Part shown: positions 50,212-60,081 of the stretch, piece after piece | Layout of the letters: each line of letters opens with the position of its first letter | Numbering within the stretch: position 1 is the stretch's first letter | NCBI RefSeq assembly: GCF_001426885.1 | Contig: NZ_LMFP01000003.1 | Span: 1,046,720 to 1,110,719 of the forward strand | DNA length: 64,000 nt | Source of the DNA: Pelomonas sp. Root1444 | GTDB lineage: Bacteria > Pseudomonadota > Gammaproteobacteria > Burkholderiales > Burkholderiaceae_C | Reading direction: 5' to 3' | The notes under the pieces: model-generated | The model's input: the letters and a program-made list of their open reading frames with translations, nothing else | Told to the model about the DNA's origin: nothing | The model's database searches: none | Translations under genes and position numbers: made by a program

Positions 50212-53200
50212 ATGAGCCCGCCGCAATCCGACCGCGACGAGCGCTTGCACGAGCTGCGCCGGCTGGGTTTCGAGTCGGACGCCGACATGCGCCGCGCCGC
50301 CGACGCGCTGCAGCCACCCGGCGCTTCCTCCGCCCCTCATGGCCGTGCCGGCCCGGCGGCAGCCCCACCCCGCGAGCTGCCGCGCTACGCCGAGCTGCAC
50401 TGCCTGACGGCCTTCAGCTTCCTGCGCGGCGCGTCCGAACCGCAGGAGCTGGTGGAGCGGGCCGTCACCCAAGGCTACGAGGCCCTGGCCATCACCGACG
50501 AGTGTTCGCTGGCCGGCGTCGTGCGCGCGCACAAGCAGCTGCGCGAGATGCGCGAGGCGGCGCACCACGCCTTGAAGGTGGCCGCGAAGGAAGCCGGCGA
50601 ACCGGACGCCGACATCGAGCAGCCGCAGCTGATGAAGCTGCTCATCGGCAGCGAGTTCCTCGTCCGCGACGACGCCGGCACGCCGCGCTTCAAGCTCGTG
50701 CTGATCGCGCAGAACCTCAACGGCTACGGCAACCTCAGCCAGTTCATCACCCGGCTGCGCCGCGCCAGCCCCGTGAAGGGCGAGTACACGCTGCACTGGC
50801 GCCAGATCGCCCCCGAGACGCTGGTCGACTGCCTGGCGCTGCTGGTGCTGCCGCGCGAGGCCAGCGACGCCGAGCTGGCTTCGCCCGCGCACTGGGCGCT
50901 TCGCCACTTCGCCGGCCGGGCCTGGCTGGCCGTAGAGCTGCTGCGCGAGGCCAGCGACGCGCTGTGGCTGCAGCGCCTGCAGGCGCTGTCCGACGACACC
51001 GCCCTGCCGCTGGTCGTCACGGGCGACGTGCACTTCCACGTGCGCTCGCGCAAGGCCCTGCAGGACGTGATGACGGCCACGCGGCTGGGGCGCCCCGTGG
51101 CCGAATGCGGCTTCGACCTGCAGCCCAATGCCGAGCGGCACCTGCGCAGCCGCTACCGGCTCTCGCGCATCTACCCCGAGGCGCTGATGCAAGAGACCTT
51201 GCATGTGGCGGCGCGCTGCACGTTCAGGCTCGACGAGATCAGCTACCAGTACCCCAGCGAAGTGATCCCGCCCGGCCGCACGGCCATGCAGCACCTGCGC
51301 GCGCTGACCTACGAGGGCGCGGCCCAGCGCTGGCCCGCCGGGCTGACGGACGCATGGCGAGCCCGCCTCGAGCACGAACTCCAGCTGATCGAAGACCTCC
51401 GCTACGAGCACTACTTCCTGACCGTCGCCGACACGGTGAGGTTCGCCCGCAGCCAGGACATCCTCTGCCAGGGCCGCGGCTCGGCGGCCAACAGCGTCGT
51501 CTGCTACTGCCTTGAAATCACCTCGGTGAACCCGGAAGAAAGCACGCTGCTGTTCGAGCGCTTCATCAGCCGCGAGAGGAACGAGCCGCCGGACATCGAC
51601 GTCGATTTCGAGCACGAGCGCCGTGAGTTGGTCATCCAGTACCTCTACGACAAATACGGCCGCGACCGCGCGGCGCTGACCGCCGTCGTGATCTGCTACC
51701 GCCCCAAGAGCGCGATCCGCGACGTCGGCAAGGCGCTGGGCTTCAGCGAGGAACAGCTCGACGTGATGAGCAGCGACCACAGCGGTTGGTCCACCCAGGT
51801 GCTGCCCGAAGAACATCGCCTGGCATTGCTCCAGAAACTGGGCCTGGCCGACGACGACCCGCGCCTGCAGCAGCTCATCACGCTGGGCCGCCAGCTCAAC
51901 GGGCTGCCGCGCCACCTGAGCCAGCACGTCGGCGGCTTCGTGCTGACGGAAGGACCGCTGGAACGCCTCGTGCCCATCGAGAACGCGACGATGGAGAACC
52001 GCAGCGTCATCGAATGGGACAAGGACGACATCGACGAGCTGAAGATGATGAAGGTCGACGTGCTGGCGCTGGGCATGCTCACCGCCATCAAGCGCTGCTT
52101 CGACCTCGTCAACCCCCTGCGGGGCCAGGCCTACGAGCTGGCCACCATCCCGCAGGGCTGCGACAAGACCTACGACATGATCTGCAAGGCCGACACCATC
52201 GGCGTCTTCCAGATCGAGTCCCGCGCGCAGATGTCCATGCTGCCGCGCCTGCGGCCGCGCAACTACTACGACCTCGTCATCGAAGTCGCCATCGTGCGGC
52301 CCGGCCCCATCGAGGGCGGCATGGTGCACCCGTACCTGAAGAACCGCGCCCTGCCCGAAAACGAGGTTGAGTACCCGAGCGAAGCGCTGAAAGCCGCGCT
52401 GTGGCGCACGCGCGGCGTGCCCATCTTCCAGGAGCAGGTCATGCAGGTGGCCATGATCGCGGCCGGCTTCAGCGCGGGCGAGGCCGATCAACTGCGCCGG
52501 GCCATGGCCGCCTGGAAGCGCCCCGGCGTGCTGGAGAAGTACTACGACAAAGTCGTCGACGGCATGCGCAAGCGCGGCTACACCGACGACTTCGCCAAGC
52601 GCATCTTCGACCAGATCAAGGGCTTCTCCTCCTACGGCTTCCCCGAGTCCCACGCTGCCAGCTTCGCGCTGCTCACCTACGTCAGCTCCTGGCTCAAATG
52701 CCACGAACCCGCGGCCTTCCTGTGCGCGCTGCTGAACTCGCAGCCGCTGGGCTTCTACACGCCCAGCCAGCTGGTGCAGGACGCTCGCCGGCACGACGTG
52801 GACGTGCGATCCATCGACGTCAACCACAGCGACAAGGACAGCACGCTGGAGCTGCGGCCGGGGCAGCACCAGCCCGCCGTCCGCCTCGGCCTGCGCCTCG
52901 TCAGCGGCCTGGGCAACGACGCAGCCGAACGCATCGAAAAAGCCCGCCGCCGTGACGGCGCCTTCGCCCACCCGCAAGACCTGGCCCTGCGCGCCCGCCT
53001 CACGCAGCAGGACATGCAGCAACTCGCCGCCGCCGACGCGCTCACCTCACTCGCCGGCCACCGCCGCCAGCAGGTCTGGCAGGCCTCGGCGCTGCATGCC
53101 ATGCCGGCGCTGCTGCAAGGCAGCCTGCTGCCCGAGGACGACCTCGCCCTGCCCGCCGCCGCCGAGGGCGAGGAGGTGCTGTGGGACTACGCCGCCACCG

Positions 53201-53583
53201 GCCTGACGCTGCGCCGCCACCCGCTGGCGCTGCTGCGCCCGCGCCTGGCCAAGCAGGGCTTGCTGACGGCGGCCCAGCTCGACAAGCTCAAGAGCGGCCG
53301 CCGCGCCCGCGCCTGCGGCATCGTCACCGGCCGGCAGAAGCCGCAAACCGCCAAGGGCACCCTCTTCGTCACGCTGGAAGACGAGACCGGCAACGTGCAG
53401 GTCATCGTCTGGCCCAAGGTGTACGAGGAACACCGCAGCACCATCCTCGGCGCGCGGCTGCTGGCCGTGGACGGCGTCTGGCAACGCGGCGATGGCGACG
53501 TGCGCCACCTGCTGGCGCAGGGCTTCGAGAACCTCAACCCGCTGCTGGGGAGGTTGCCGACGGAGAGTCGGGATTTCAGGTGA
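50212..53583 (+). CDS. dnaE2: error-prone DNA polymerase DnaE2 (ImuC)
   Basis: The 1123-residue C-family polymerase has an N-terminal PHP domain (YAELHCLTAFSFLRGASEPQELVERAV, ITDECSLAGVVRAHK). Its catalytic core has RGSAANSVVCYCL and PPDIDVDFEHERRELVIQYLY carrying the metal-binding Asp pair. It also has the DnaE2-typical GFPESHAASFALLTYVSSWLK and a C-terminal OB domain (KGTLFVTLEDETGNVQVIVWPKVYEEH). It lacks the extended clamp-binding tail of replicative DnaE1. It copies past DNA damage together with ImuA and ImuB. GGGAG lies seven bases before the ATG at 50212. An in-frame extension upstream lies inside imuB. Confidence 0.97.
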   Translation: MSPPQSDRDERLHELRRLGFESDADMRRAADALQPPGASSAPHGRAGPAAAPPRELPRYAELHCLTAFSFLRGASEPQELVERAVTQGYEALAITDECSLAGVVRAHKQLREMREAAHHALKVAAKEAGEPDADIEQPQLMKLLIGSEFLVRDDAGTPRFKLVLIAQNLNGYGNLSQFITRLRRASPVKGEYTLHWRQIAPETLVDCLALLVLPREASDAELASPAHWALRHFAGRAWLAVELLREASDALWLQRLQALSDDTALPLVVTGDVHFHVRSRKALQDVMTATRLGRPVAECGFDLQPNAERHLRSRYRLSRIYPEALMQETLHVAARCTFRLDEISYQYPSEVIPPGRTAMQHLRALTYEGAAQRWPAGLTDAWRARLEHELQLIEDLRYEHYFLTVADTVRFARSQDILCQGRGSAANSVVCYCLEITSVNPEESTLLFERFISRERNEPPDIDVDFEHERRELVIQYLYDKYGRDRAALTAVVICYRPKSAIRDVGKALGFSEEQLDVMSSDHSGWSTQVLPEEHRLALLQKLGLADDDPRLQQLITLGRQLNGLPRHLSQHVGGFVLTEGPLERLVPIENATMENRSVIEWDKDDIDELKMMKVDVLALGMLTAIKRCFDLVNPLRGQAYELATIPQGCDKTYDMICKADTIGVFQIESRAQMSMLPRLRPRNYYDLVIEVAIVRPGPIEGGMVHPYLKNRALPENEVEYPSEALKAALWRTRGVPIFQEQVMQVAMIAAGFSAGEADQLRRAMAAWKRPGVLEKYYDKVVDGMRKRGYTDDFAKRIFDQIKGFSSYGFPESHAASFALLTYVSSWLKCHEPAAFLCALLNSQPLGFYTPSQLVQDARRHDVDVRSIDVNHSDKDSTLELRPGQHQPAVRLGLRLVSGLGNDAAERIEKARRRDGAFAHPQDLALRARLTQQDMQQLAAADALTSLAGHRRQQVWQASALHAMPALLQGSLLPEDDLALPAAAEGEEVLWDYAATGLTLRRHPLALLRPRLAKQGLLTAAQLDKLKSGRRARACGIVTGRQKPQTAKGTLFVTLEDETGNVQVIVWPKVYEEHRSTILGARLLAVDGVWQRGDGDVRHLLAQGFENLNPLLGRLPTESRDFR

Positions 53584-53681
53584 ACCAGGGGAACCACTGA
53601 CGATCATCAAACTTCTGGCTCATCTGGCGAGCTACCCTGTTCCTAATCTGGCGACACAACAGCCACAGCTCAGGGGGATTC

Positions 53682-56003
53682 ATGCTGATCGCGCACAGCC
53701 GGAACAGTGCGGGTGACTGGCACCCGCTCGACGAGCATCTCGCCAAGGTGGCACGTCTTGCTGCGGAGTTTTCCGCCACTTGGAACGACCCGTTCTGGGC
53801 TCGGCTTGCTGGCGCCTGGCACGACCTCGGCAAGGCCCGTCCGGGGTTCCAACGCCATGTGCAGCAAGACCGTGACGCCCACATCGAAGGTCGCATTCGC
53901 AGCAATGACAAGACCCACTCGGCCGCCGGTGCCCTGCACGCCCGGGCCGAGTTCGTGCGCATCATCGGCTCCCCCGCCGCAGCCGCACTGGCCCGGCCTC
54001 TGGAATATCTGATCGCCGGGCACCACGCCGGCCTTGCGGATTGGCAGCCCGATACCCACGAAGGCCTGGCAACGCGCCTGGCCCACACCAACGCCCAAGC
54101 TGAACATCGCGAGGCCATCCACGCCCTGGCCCAGGCGAACACCACACCAGCCGCTCCCCTCGACGCCACCACACTGATGGCTGAGGCCCGCCGGTGGAGC
54201 CAGGACAACAAGAACGGTCTGCCACTCGGTCGTGCGCTCGGCCTGCGCATGCTGTTCTCGGCCCTGGTCGATGCCGACTTCCTGGACACCGAGCGTCATT
54301 TCGATGACGGCAAGGCGGCCCGACGCGGCGCCTTCCCCTCCATTGCCGAGTACGCAGCTCGGCTGGGCGCACACCTCGATGCCAAGGCCGCCGAAGTCCA
54401 GGCCCAAGGACGTGCCGACGACCCCATCATGCGCGCCCGTGGCGATGTGCTCGCCGCCTGCCGCGCGAAGGCCGAACTGCCGCCCGGCGTCTTCAGCCTC
54501 ACCGTGCCCACCGGTGGCGGCAAGACCCTGTCCTCGCTCGCCTTCGCCCTCGACCACGCCCGCCAGCACGGCCTGCGCCGCGTGGTCTATGCCATTCCCT
54601 ACACCAGCATCATCGAGCAGACGGCCAGCGTGTTCGCCGGCATCTTCGGCGCCGAGAACGTGCTGGAGCACCACAGCCAGGCCCAGGAACGCGACGAGCG
54701 CGAGACCACCGCCACTCGCCTTGCCGCCGAGAACTGGGACGCGCCCCTCATCGTCACCACCAACGTCCAGCTCTTCGAGTCCCTGTTCGCCGCCCGCACC
54801 TCGCAGTGCCGCAAGCTGCACCGCCTGGCCGGCAGCGTCATCGTGCTGGATGAGGCGCAGATGCTGCCTCCGGCTTTCCTGCAACCCATCCTCGATGCGC
54901 TCAACGTCCTGCTCGCGCGATTTCGCATCAGCCTCGTGCTGTGTACCGCGACGCAACCCGTGCTGACCGACAGCGGTCACCCGGACATCCGCAAACGTCT
55001 TCGCGGCTTGCCCGCAGCGCAGCCCATCATCGACACCCCGGAGCCCCTGTTCGATCGCCTGCGCCGCACCCACATCCACTGGCCGCGCGACCTCTCCACG
55101 CCCACCGAACTGCCCGACCTGGCCGAGCGCCTGCAAGCCGAGCGCTGCGCGCTCGCCATCGTCAACACCCGGCAGGACGCCATGGACCTCGCCCGCCTGC
55201 TGCCGCGCGAGAGCACCCTGCACCTCAGCGCGGCCATGTGCGGCGCCCACCGCGCCGACGTGCTGGCCGAACTCCGCCATCGCCTCGCGCATCGCGGCGA
55301 CCAGCCGCTGCACCTCATCGCCACGCAACTCATCGAGGCCGGCGTGGACGTGGACTTCCCCGTCGTCTTCCGCGCACTCGCCGGGCTCGATTCCATTGCC
55401 CAGGCCGCCGGCCGCTGCAACCGCGAAGGGCGGCTCGATGCGCCCGGCGCCGTGCACGTCTTCGTGCGCCCCATCCCCAAGCCGCTCGCGCTCTTGCGCA
55501 GCGCCGCCGAAACGACGGTCAGCCTGCATGCGGCCGGGCTGCCCGATGCTCTGGCACCCACCGCTTTCGAGCGCTACTTCCAGCTCTTCTACAGCCGCCA
55601 GCCGCAGCTCGACGCCAAGGGCATCGTCGGCCTGCTCGAAGACCGTGACACGAAGTTCGAGTTCAGCTTCCGCACGGCGGCAGACAACTTCAAGCTGATC
55701 GACGACGCCGGGCAGGAGGCCGTGATCGTTCCCCTGCACGAGGTTCCCGGCATCGGTGGGAGCCACCAGGCGCTGGCCCCATTGATTCAGCAGCTCCAAA
55801 GCGGCGCCACCGATCGCTGGCTGCTGCGCAAGCTCCAGCGCTACACGCTCAACGTGCACGCCCACCAGTTCAAGGCCCTCGAGCGCGACCTTGCGCCGCT
55901 GCCGGGCGGGGGCTATCTGCTGACCGACGTCACGCGCTATGACCCGCGCTTTGGCTTGCTATCGGGAAGTCACCCGCTCGACGCCATGAGCCTCGTCCAG
56001 TAG
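53682..56003 (+). CDS. cas3: CRISPR-associated helicase/nuclease Cas3 (type I-C, fused HD domain)
   Basis: The 773-residue protein has an N-terminal HD nuclease domain with H47-D48 in WHDLGKARPGFQ, then DKTHSAAG and AGHHAGL. The SF2 helicase domain has VPTGGGKTLSSL (275-282 region), DEAQ in IVLDEAQMLPP (390-393) and the motif VI region LDSIAQAAGRCNREG. All expected catalytic motifs are present. Cas3 is recruited by Cascade and unwinds and degrades target DNA. First cas gene, 98 bases after dnaE2 on the same strand. No terminator was seen between them, so read-through from the SOS operon is possible. Confidence 0.96.
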   Translation: MLIAHSRNSAGDWHPLDEHLAKVARLAAEFSATWNDPFWARLAGAWHDLGKARPGFQRHVQQDRDAHIEGRIRSNDKTHSAAGALHARAEFVRIIGSPAAAALARPLEYLIAGHHAGLADWQPDTHEGLATRLAHTNAQAEHREAIHALAQANTTPAAPLDATTLMAEARRWSQDNKNGLPLGRALGLRMLFSALVDADFLDTERHFDDGKAARRGAFPSIAEYAARLGAHLDAKAAEVQAQGRADDPIMRARGDVLAACRAKAELPPGVFSLTVPTGGGKTLSSLAFALDHARQHGLRRVVYAIPYTSIIEQTASVFAGIFGAENVLEHHSQAQERDERETTATRLAAENWDAPLIVTTNVQLFESLFAARTSQCRKLHRLAGSVIVLDEAQMLPPAFLQPILDALNVLLARFRISLVLCTATQPVLTDSGHPDIRKRLRGLPAAQPIIDTPEPLFDRLRRTHIHWPRDLSTPTELPDLAERLQAERCALAIVNTRQDAMDLARLLPRESTLHLSAAMCGAHRADVLAELRHRLAHRGDQPLHLIATQLIEAGVDVDFPVVFRALAGLDSIAQAAGRCNREGRLDAPGAVHVFVRPIPKPLALLRSAAETTVSLHAAGLPDALAPTAFERYFQLFYSRQPQLDAKGIVGLLEDRDTKFEFSFRTAADNFKLIDDAGQEAVIVPLHEVPGIGGSHQALAPLIQQLQSGATDRWLLRKLQRYTLNVHAHQFKALERDLAPLPGGGYLLTDVTRYDPRFGLLSGSHPLDAMSLVQ

Positions 56004-56046
56004 CGTTGCTCAAGAGGCATTCAAAAAGGTATTCCAGGGAGGAACA

Positions 56047-56703
56047 ATGCCCCAGACATTCACGCTGCTTGCCAGCGGCGACTTCGCCTGCTTCACCCGC
56101 CCCGAGATGAAGGTGGAGCGCGTCTCCTACGACGTCATCACCCCTTCTGCGGCGCGTTCGCTCTTCGAAGCCATCCTGTGGAAGCCCGCGGTGCGCTGGC
56201 AGGTGCGCCGCATCGAGGTGCTTCGGCCCATCCGCTGGATCAACCTGCGGCGCAACGAGGTGGGCGCAGTGATCTCCACCCGCAACGTGCAGCAGGCCAT
56301 GACGGCCGGCGCGGGCGACCTGGCGCTCTATGTGGAGGACGAGCGCCAGCAGCGGGCCGGGCTCTTCCTGCGCGACGTGGCCTACCGCCTGCATGCGGAA
56401 CTGCAGGTGACCAGCAACGAGCCGCGCCAGAAATACGAAGAGATGTTCCTGCGCCGCGCCAGCAAAGGGCAGTGTGTCAACCAGCCCTACCTCGGCTGCC
56501 GCGAGTTCGCCGCGGACGTGCGCCTGGTCGAGCCGGGCAGCCCGCAGCCCCCGCCCATTGCGGAGAACAAGGACCTCGGCTGGATGCTGCACGACCTTGA
56601 CTTTGGCAACCCGGCCTCGCCTCAGCCCCGCTTCTTCCGCGCCGCGATGAAGGCAGGCGTCATCGACGTGCCCGCGTTCGATTCCCAAAAGGTGGCCGCA
56701 TGA
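56047..56703 (+). CDS. cas5c: Cas5c/Cas5d, pre-crRNA processing subunit (type I-C)
   Basis: The 218-residue RAMP protein is of the Cas5d branch: FACFTRPEMKVERVSYDVITPSAARSLFEAILWKPAVRW, then STRNVQQAM and FLRDVAYRLHAEL. It ends with QPYLGCREFAADVRLVE, FGNPASPQPRFF and a short tail. In type I-C systems, which lack Cas6, Cas5 cuts the pre-crRNA and holds the 5' handle. GGGAGG precedes the ATG. Its stop overlaps cas8c by four bases. Confidence 0.96.
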   Translation: MPQTFTLLASGDFACFTRPEMKVERVSYDVITPSAARSLFEAILWKPAVRWQVRRIEVLRPIRWINLRRNEVGAVISTRNVQQAMTAGAGDLALYVEDERQQRAGLFLRDVAYRLHAELQVTSNEPRQKYEEMFLRRASKGQCVNQPYLGCREFAADVRLVEPGSPQPPPIAENKDLGWMLHDLDFGNPASPQPRFFRAAMKAGVIDVPAFDSQKVAA

Positions 56704-58481
56704 TCCTGCACGCCCTGGCCGATCTGTACGAGCGCCGCAGCCACGACCCCGACCCCGCGCGCCGCCTGCCCAAGCCGGGCTGGGAAGACAAGGTCATCCC
56801 CTTCGTCGTCGAGCTGCGGCCCGACGGTAGCGCCGTGCAGTTGCGCGACACGCGACGGCAAGAGGGCAAGAAGCGGGTCGGCGCCAGCTTCCTCGTCCCG
56901 CAGTCGGTCAAGAAGACCTCGGGCGTCGCGGCCAACCTGCTGTGGGACAGCGCCGAGTACGCGCTCGGCGCCAGCGCCAAGGCCGAAAGCCCAAACCTGG
57001 CGAAACAGGCCGCCGCATTCCGGGAACGTGCGGAGGCCCTACTACCTTGGGCCGGGTCTGATGTGGGCCTGAACGCCTTGCTCGCTTTCCTGCGCGCGCC
57101 TCATCTCATCCCGTTGCAGGCAGCGCCCCACTGGGCCGAAATGCTCGAAACCAATGCCCAGGTCGCGTTCGAGCTTCAGGGCGATCCAGGCCTGCTCATC
57201 TGCGAGCGCCCGGCCGTGGCCGCAGCCATCGATGCACTCCGCGCATCCCAGAGCGCTGGCGAACTGGCTCCCTGCCTCATCTTGCAAGGACAGCAGCTCC
57301 CGGCGGCGCGACTGCACACATCGATCAAGGGCGTCTGGGGCGCACAGAGCTCGGGGGCCAACGTCGTGTCCTTCAACCTGGATGCCTTCAACTCCTACGG
57401 CAAGACGCAGGGGCTGAACGCGCCGGTCAGCGAGCAGGCCGCGTTCGCCTACACCACCGCCCTCAACGACCTGCTCAAGACCGACTCGCGCAACCGCGTC
57501 CAAGTGGGGGATGCCTCCACCGTGTTCTGGGCCGACAGGCCGCATGAATTCGATGGCGAATACACGCTGGCCGACCTTCTGGGCGAGCCCAGGCCCGACA
57601 ACCCGGACCGAGGACGGGACGCCGTGCGCGCGCTCTACCGCACCGTGCAGGCCGGCCAGCAGCCTGCAGCCGAAGGCAGCACCCGCTTCTTCATCCTGGG
57701 CCTTGCACCCAATGCGGCGCGCATCAGCGTGCGCTTCTGGCTGCCCGGCGTGCCCTTCGTCGACCTGGCGCCGCGTCTACTCCAGCACTTCGAGGACATC
57801 CGCGTGGCACGACGCTTCGACAACGAGCCCGAGACCCCCTCGCTCTTCAGGCTGCTCACCACCTGCGCCCTGCAAGGCAAGGCCGACAACATCCCGCCCC
57901 GCCTGGCCGGTGAATGGATGCGCGCCATCCTCGAAGACCTGCCCCTGCCGGCCGGCTTGCTCAATGCCGCCGTGCAGCGCTGCAAGGCCGAGCAAGACGT
58001 GACCTACCTGCGCGCCTGCGTGCTCAAGGCCTGGCTCAACCGCCAGATGCGCAGCCAGCCTCGCCCCAACCTTTCCACGCTTCCGTTCAAGGAGACCCTC
58101 GACATGAGCAACGACACACCGGCCTACAAGTGCGGGCGACTGTTCGCCACGTTTGAGCGCATTCAGGGTGAGGCCCAGGGCGATATCAACACCACCATTC
58201 GTGATCGCTACTTCGGCGCCGCATCGACCACGCCCGCCAACATCTTTGCGTCACTGCAAAAACTGATGTTTGCCCACCTGCGCAAGCTCACCAAGAAGCG
58301 AGCCGAGTACTTCCAAAAGCTGGTCGGCGAGATCGTGGCGCTACCGATGCGAGAGCTGCCTCACCGCCTCACCTTGCCCCAGCAAGCCGAATTCGCCCTC
58401 GGCTACTACCACCAGCGCCAAGACTTCTTCACCAAGAAGACCGATACCGACACCACCACTGACCAACCCCAGGGAGATTGA
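56700..58481 (+). CDS. cas8c: Cas8c/Csd1, large Cascade subunit (type I-C)
   Basis: The 593-residue protein has the Csd1 start [17 protein letters not shown] and the blocks [66 protein letters not shown], and [18 protein letters not shown]. Near the C-terminus are [11 protein letters not shown] and [34 protein letters not shown]. It recognises the PAM and recruits Cas3. In type I-C the small Cas11 subunit is made from an internal start in this gene. A candidate internal ATG at 58105 ([20 protein letters not shown]) would give about 125 residues. Confidence 0.96.
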   Translation: MILHALADLYERRSHDPDPARRLPKPGWEDKVIPFVVELRPDGSAVQLRDTRRQEGKKRVGASFLVPQSVKKTSGVAANLLWDSAEYALGASAKAESPNLAKQAAAFRERAEALLPWAGSDVGLNALLAFLRAPHLIPLQAAPHWAEMLETNAQVAFELQGDPGLLICERPAVAAAIDALRASQSAGELAPCLILQGQQLPAARLHTSIKGVWGAQSSGANVVSFNLDAFNSYGKTQGLNAPVSEQAAFAYTTALNDLLKTDSRNRVQVGDASTVFWADRPHEFDGEYTLADLLGEPRPDNPDRGRDAVRALYRTVQAGQQPAAEGSTRFFILGLAPNAARISVRFWLPGVPFVDLAPRLLQHFEDIRVARRFDNEPETPSLFRLLTTCALQGKADNIPPRLAGEWMRAILEDLPLPAGLLNAAVQRCKAEQDVTYLRACVLKAWLNRQMRSQPRPNLSTLPFKETLDMSNDTPAYKCGRLFATFERIQGEAQGDINTTIRDRYFGAASTTPANIFASLQKLMFAHLRKLTKKRAEYFQKLVGEIVALPMRELPHRLTLPQQAEFALGYYHQRQDFFTKKTDTDTTTDQPQGD

Positions 58482-58485
58482 GAAC

Positions 58486-59394
58486 ATGAGCACCCCCATC
58501 ACCGGCCGCCTTGATTTCGTGCTGCTCTTCGACGTGAAGGATGGCAACCCCAATGGCGACCCCGACGCCGGCAACATGCCCCGCATCGATGCCGAGACCG
58601 GCCACGGCCTGATGACCGACGTGGCGCTCAAGCGCAAGCTGCGCAACTTCGTGCAGCTCGTCAAAGGCGCGCAGCCGCCCTACGACATCTACATCAAGGA
58701 AAAGGCGGTGCTGGAGCAGACCCACCGCAAGGCCTATGAAGCTGTGGGCGCCGAAGCCGAACTGGCCGACGACCCCGACGCCAAGGGCAAGAAGAAGCGC
58801 AAGGGCAGTGCCGACAGCGTGGACAAGGCCCGTGCCTGGATCTGCCAGAACTTCTTCGACGTGCGCACCTTCGGCGCTGTCATGTCCACCGGCGTCAACT
58901 GCGGTCAGGTCCGCGGCCCCGTGCAGCTGACCTTCGCCCGCTCCGCCGACCCCATCGTCGCCAGCGAGCACAGCATCACCCGCATGGCCGTGGCCACCGA
59001 GGCCGAGGCCGAGAAGCAAGGCGGCGACAACCGCACCATGGGCCGCAAGCACACCGTGCCCTACGGCCTCTATCGCTCGCACGGCTTCGTGTCCGCCTTC
59101 CTCGCCAAGCAGACCGGCTTCAGCGCCGAAGACCTGGAACTGCTGATGCAAGGCCTGGAGCAGATGTTCGAGCACGACCGCTCGGCCGCCCGCGGCGAGA
59201 TGGCCACCCGCGGACTGTTCGTCTTCCAGCACGAGAGCGAGCTCGGCAACGCCCACTCGCACAGCCTGTTCGATCGCATCAGCATCAAGCTCAAGGACGG
59301 CGTCGCCGCGCCGCGCAGCTTTGCGGACTATGAAGTCAGCGTCGACGAGGCCGGCCTGCCCAGTGGCGTCAAGCTGCTGCGCCGCATCGGCTGA
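58486..59394 (+). CDS. cas7: Cas7c/Csd2, crRNA-binding backbone subunit (type I-C)
   Basis: The 302-residue RAMP protein has [59 protein letters not shown], and [25 protein letters not shown]. The C-terminal block is [23 protein letters not shown]. Cas7 polymerises along the crRNA spacer. A Lys-rich insertion ([12 protein letters not shown]) lies near residue 105. It starts four bases after cas8c, and GGGAG precedes the ATG. Confidence 0.97.
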   Translation: MSTPITGRLDFVLLFDVKDGNPNGDPDAGNMPRIDAETGHGLMTDVALKRKLRNFVQLVKGAQPPYDIYIKEKAVLEQTHRKAYEAVGAEAELADDPDAKGKKKRKGSADSVDKARAWICQNFFDVRTFGAVMSTGVNCGQVRGPVQLTFARSADPIVASEHSITRMAVATEAEAEKQGGDNRTMGRKHTVPYGLYRSHGFVSAFLAKQTGFSAEDLELLMQGLEQMFEHDRSAARGEMATRGLFVFQHESELGNAHSHSLFDRISIKLKDGVAAPRSFADYEVSVDEAGLPSGVKLLRRIG

Positions 59395-59410
59395 ACGGCA
59401 GGGATGGGCC

Positions 59411-60067
59411 ATGCAAGACATTGACCCCATCCCGTTGTCCGCCCTCCAGCACTGGGCCTACTGCCCGCGGCAATGCGCCCTCATCCACCTGGAGCAGGCC
59501 TTCGACGACAACCTGCACACGCTGCGCGGCAACGCACTGCACGCCCGGGTGGACCAGCCCGGCGTGCTCAGCGAACGCGGCGCGCGGGTCGAGCGCGCGT
59601 TGCCGCTCTGGCACGACGCGCTGGGCCTCATCGGCAAGGCGGACGCAGTGGAGTTCGAGCCGGACGGCACGCCCTACCCCGTCGAGTACAAGCAGGGGTC
59701 GCGCAACAAGGCCGCCGAAATCGCTGCCTGCGACGAGCTGCAGCTGGCCGCGCAGGCGCTGTGCCTGGAAGCCATGACCGGGCGCAAGGTGCCCGAAGCC
59801 GCGCTGTTCTACGCCAGCTCCAAACGCCGCCGCGTCGTGGCCATCGACGCTGCACTGCGGCAACGCGTGGCCGAAGCCAGCGCTGCGGTGCATGCGCTGC
59901 TGGACAGCGGGCAGCTGCCACCTCCCTTGACCGGCAGCCTCGCTGCGCAGCGCTGCAAGAACTGCTCGCTGCACGACCGCTGCCAACCCGAGACGGCGCA
60001 ACCAGGCGGCGCACCCGCCATTCAAGCGCTGTTCGATCCCGATGCCGACCTCGGCGTCATGCCCTGA
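59411..60067 (+). CDS. cas4: Cas4, spacer-acquisition nuclease
   Basis: The 218-residue RecB-like nuclease has a 4Fe-4S cluster motif: YCPRQC (C18, C22) and three late cysteines (RCKNCSLHDRC: C182, C185, C191). The nuclease residues are D78 in IGKADAVEF and E92/K94 in PVEYKQG. Cas4 trims prespacers to ensure correct PAM selection and orientation. It starts 16 bases after cas7 and immediately precedes cas1, the normal type I-C order. Confidence 0.95.
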   Translation: MQDIDPIPLSALQHWAYCPRQCALIHLEQAFDDNLHTLRGNALHARVDQPGVLSERGARVERALPLWHDALGLIGKADAVEFEPDGTPYPVEYKQGSRNKAAEIAACDELQLAAQALCLEAMTGRKVPEAALFYASSKRRRVVAIDAALRQRVAEASAAVHALLDSGQLPPPLTGSLAAQRCKNCSLHDRCQPETAQPGGAPAIQALFDPDADLGVMP

Positions 60068-60081
60068 CTGCCGAGGTGCGC

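Noticed and set aside
50167-53022. 951-codon minus-strand open frame opposite dnaE2
   Set aside because: Shadow of the dnaE2 gene, no recognisable domains.
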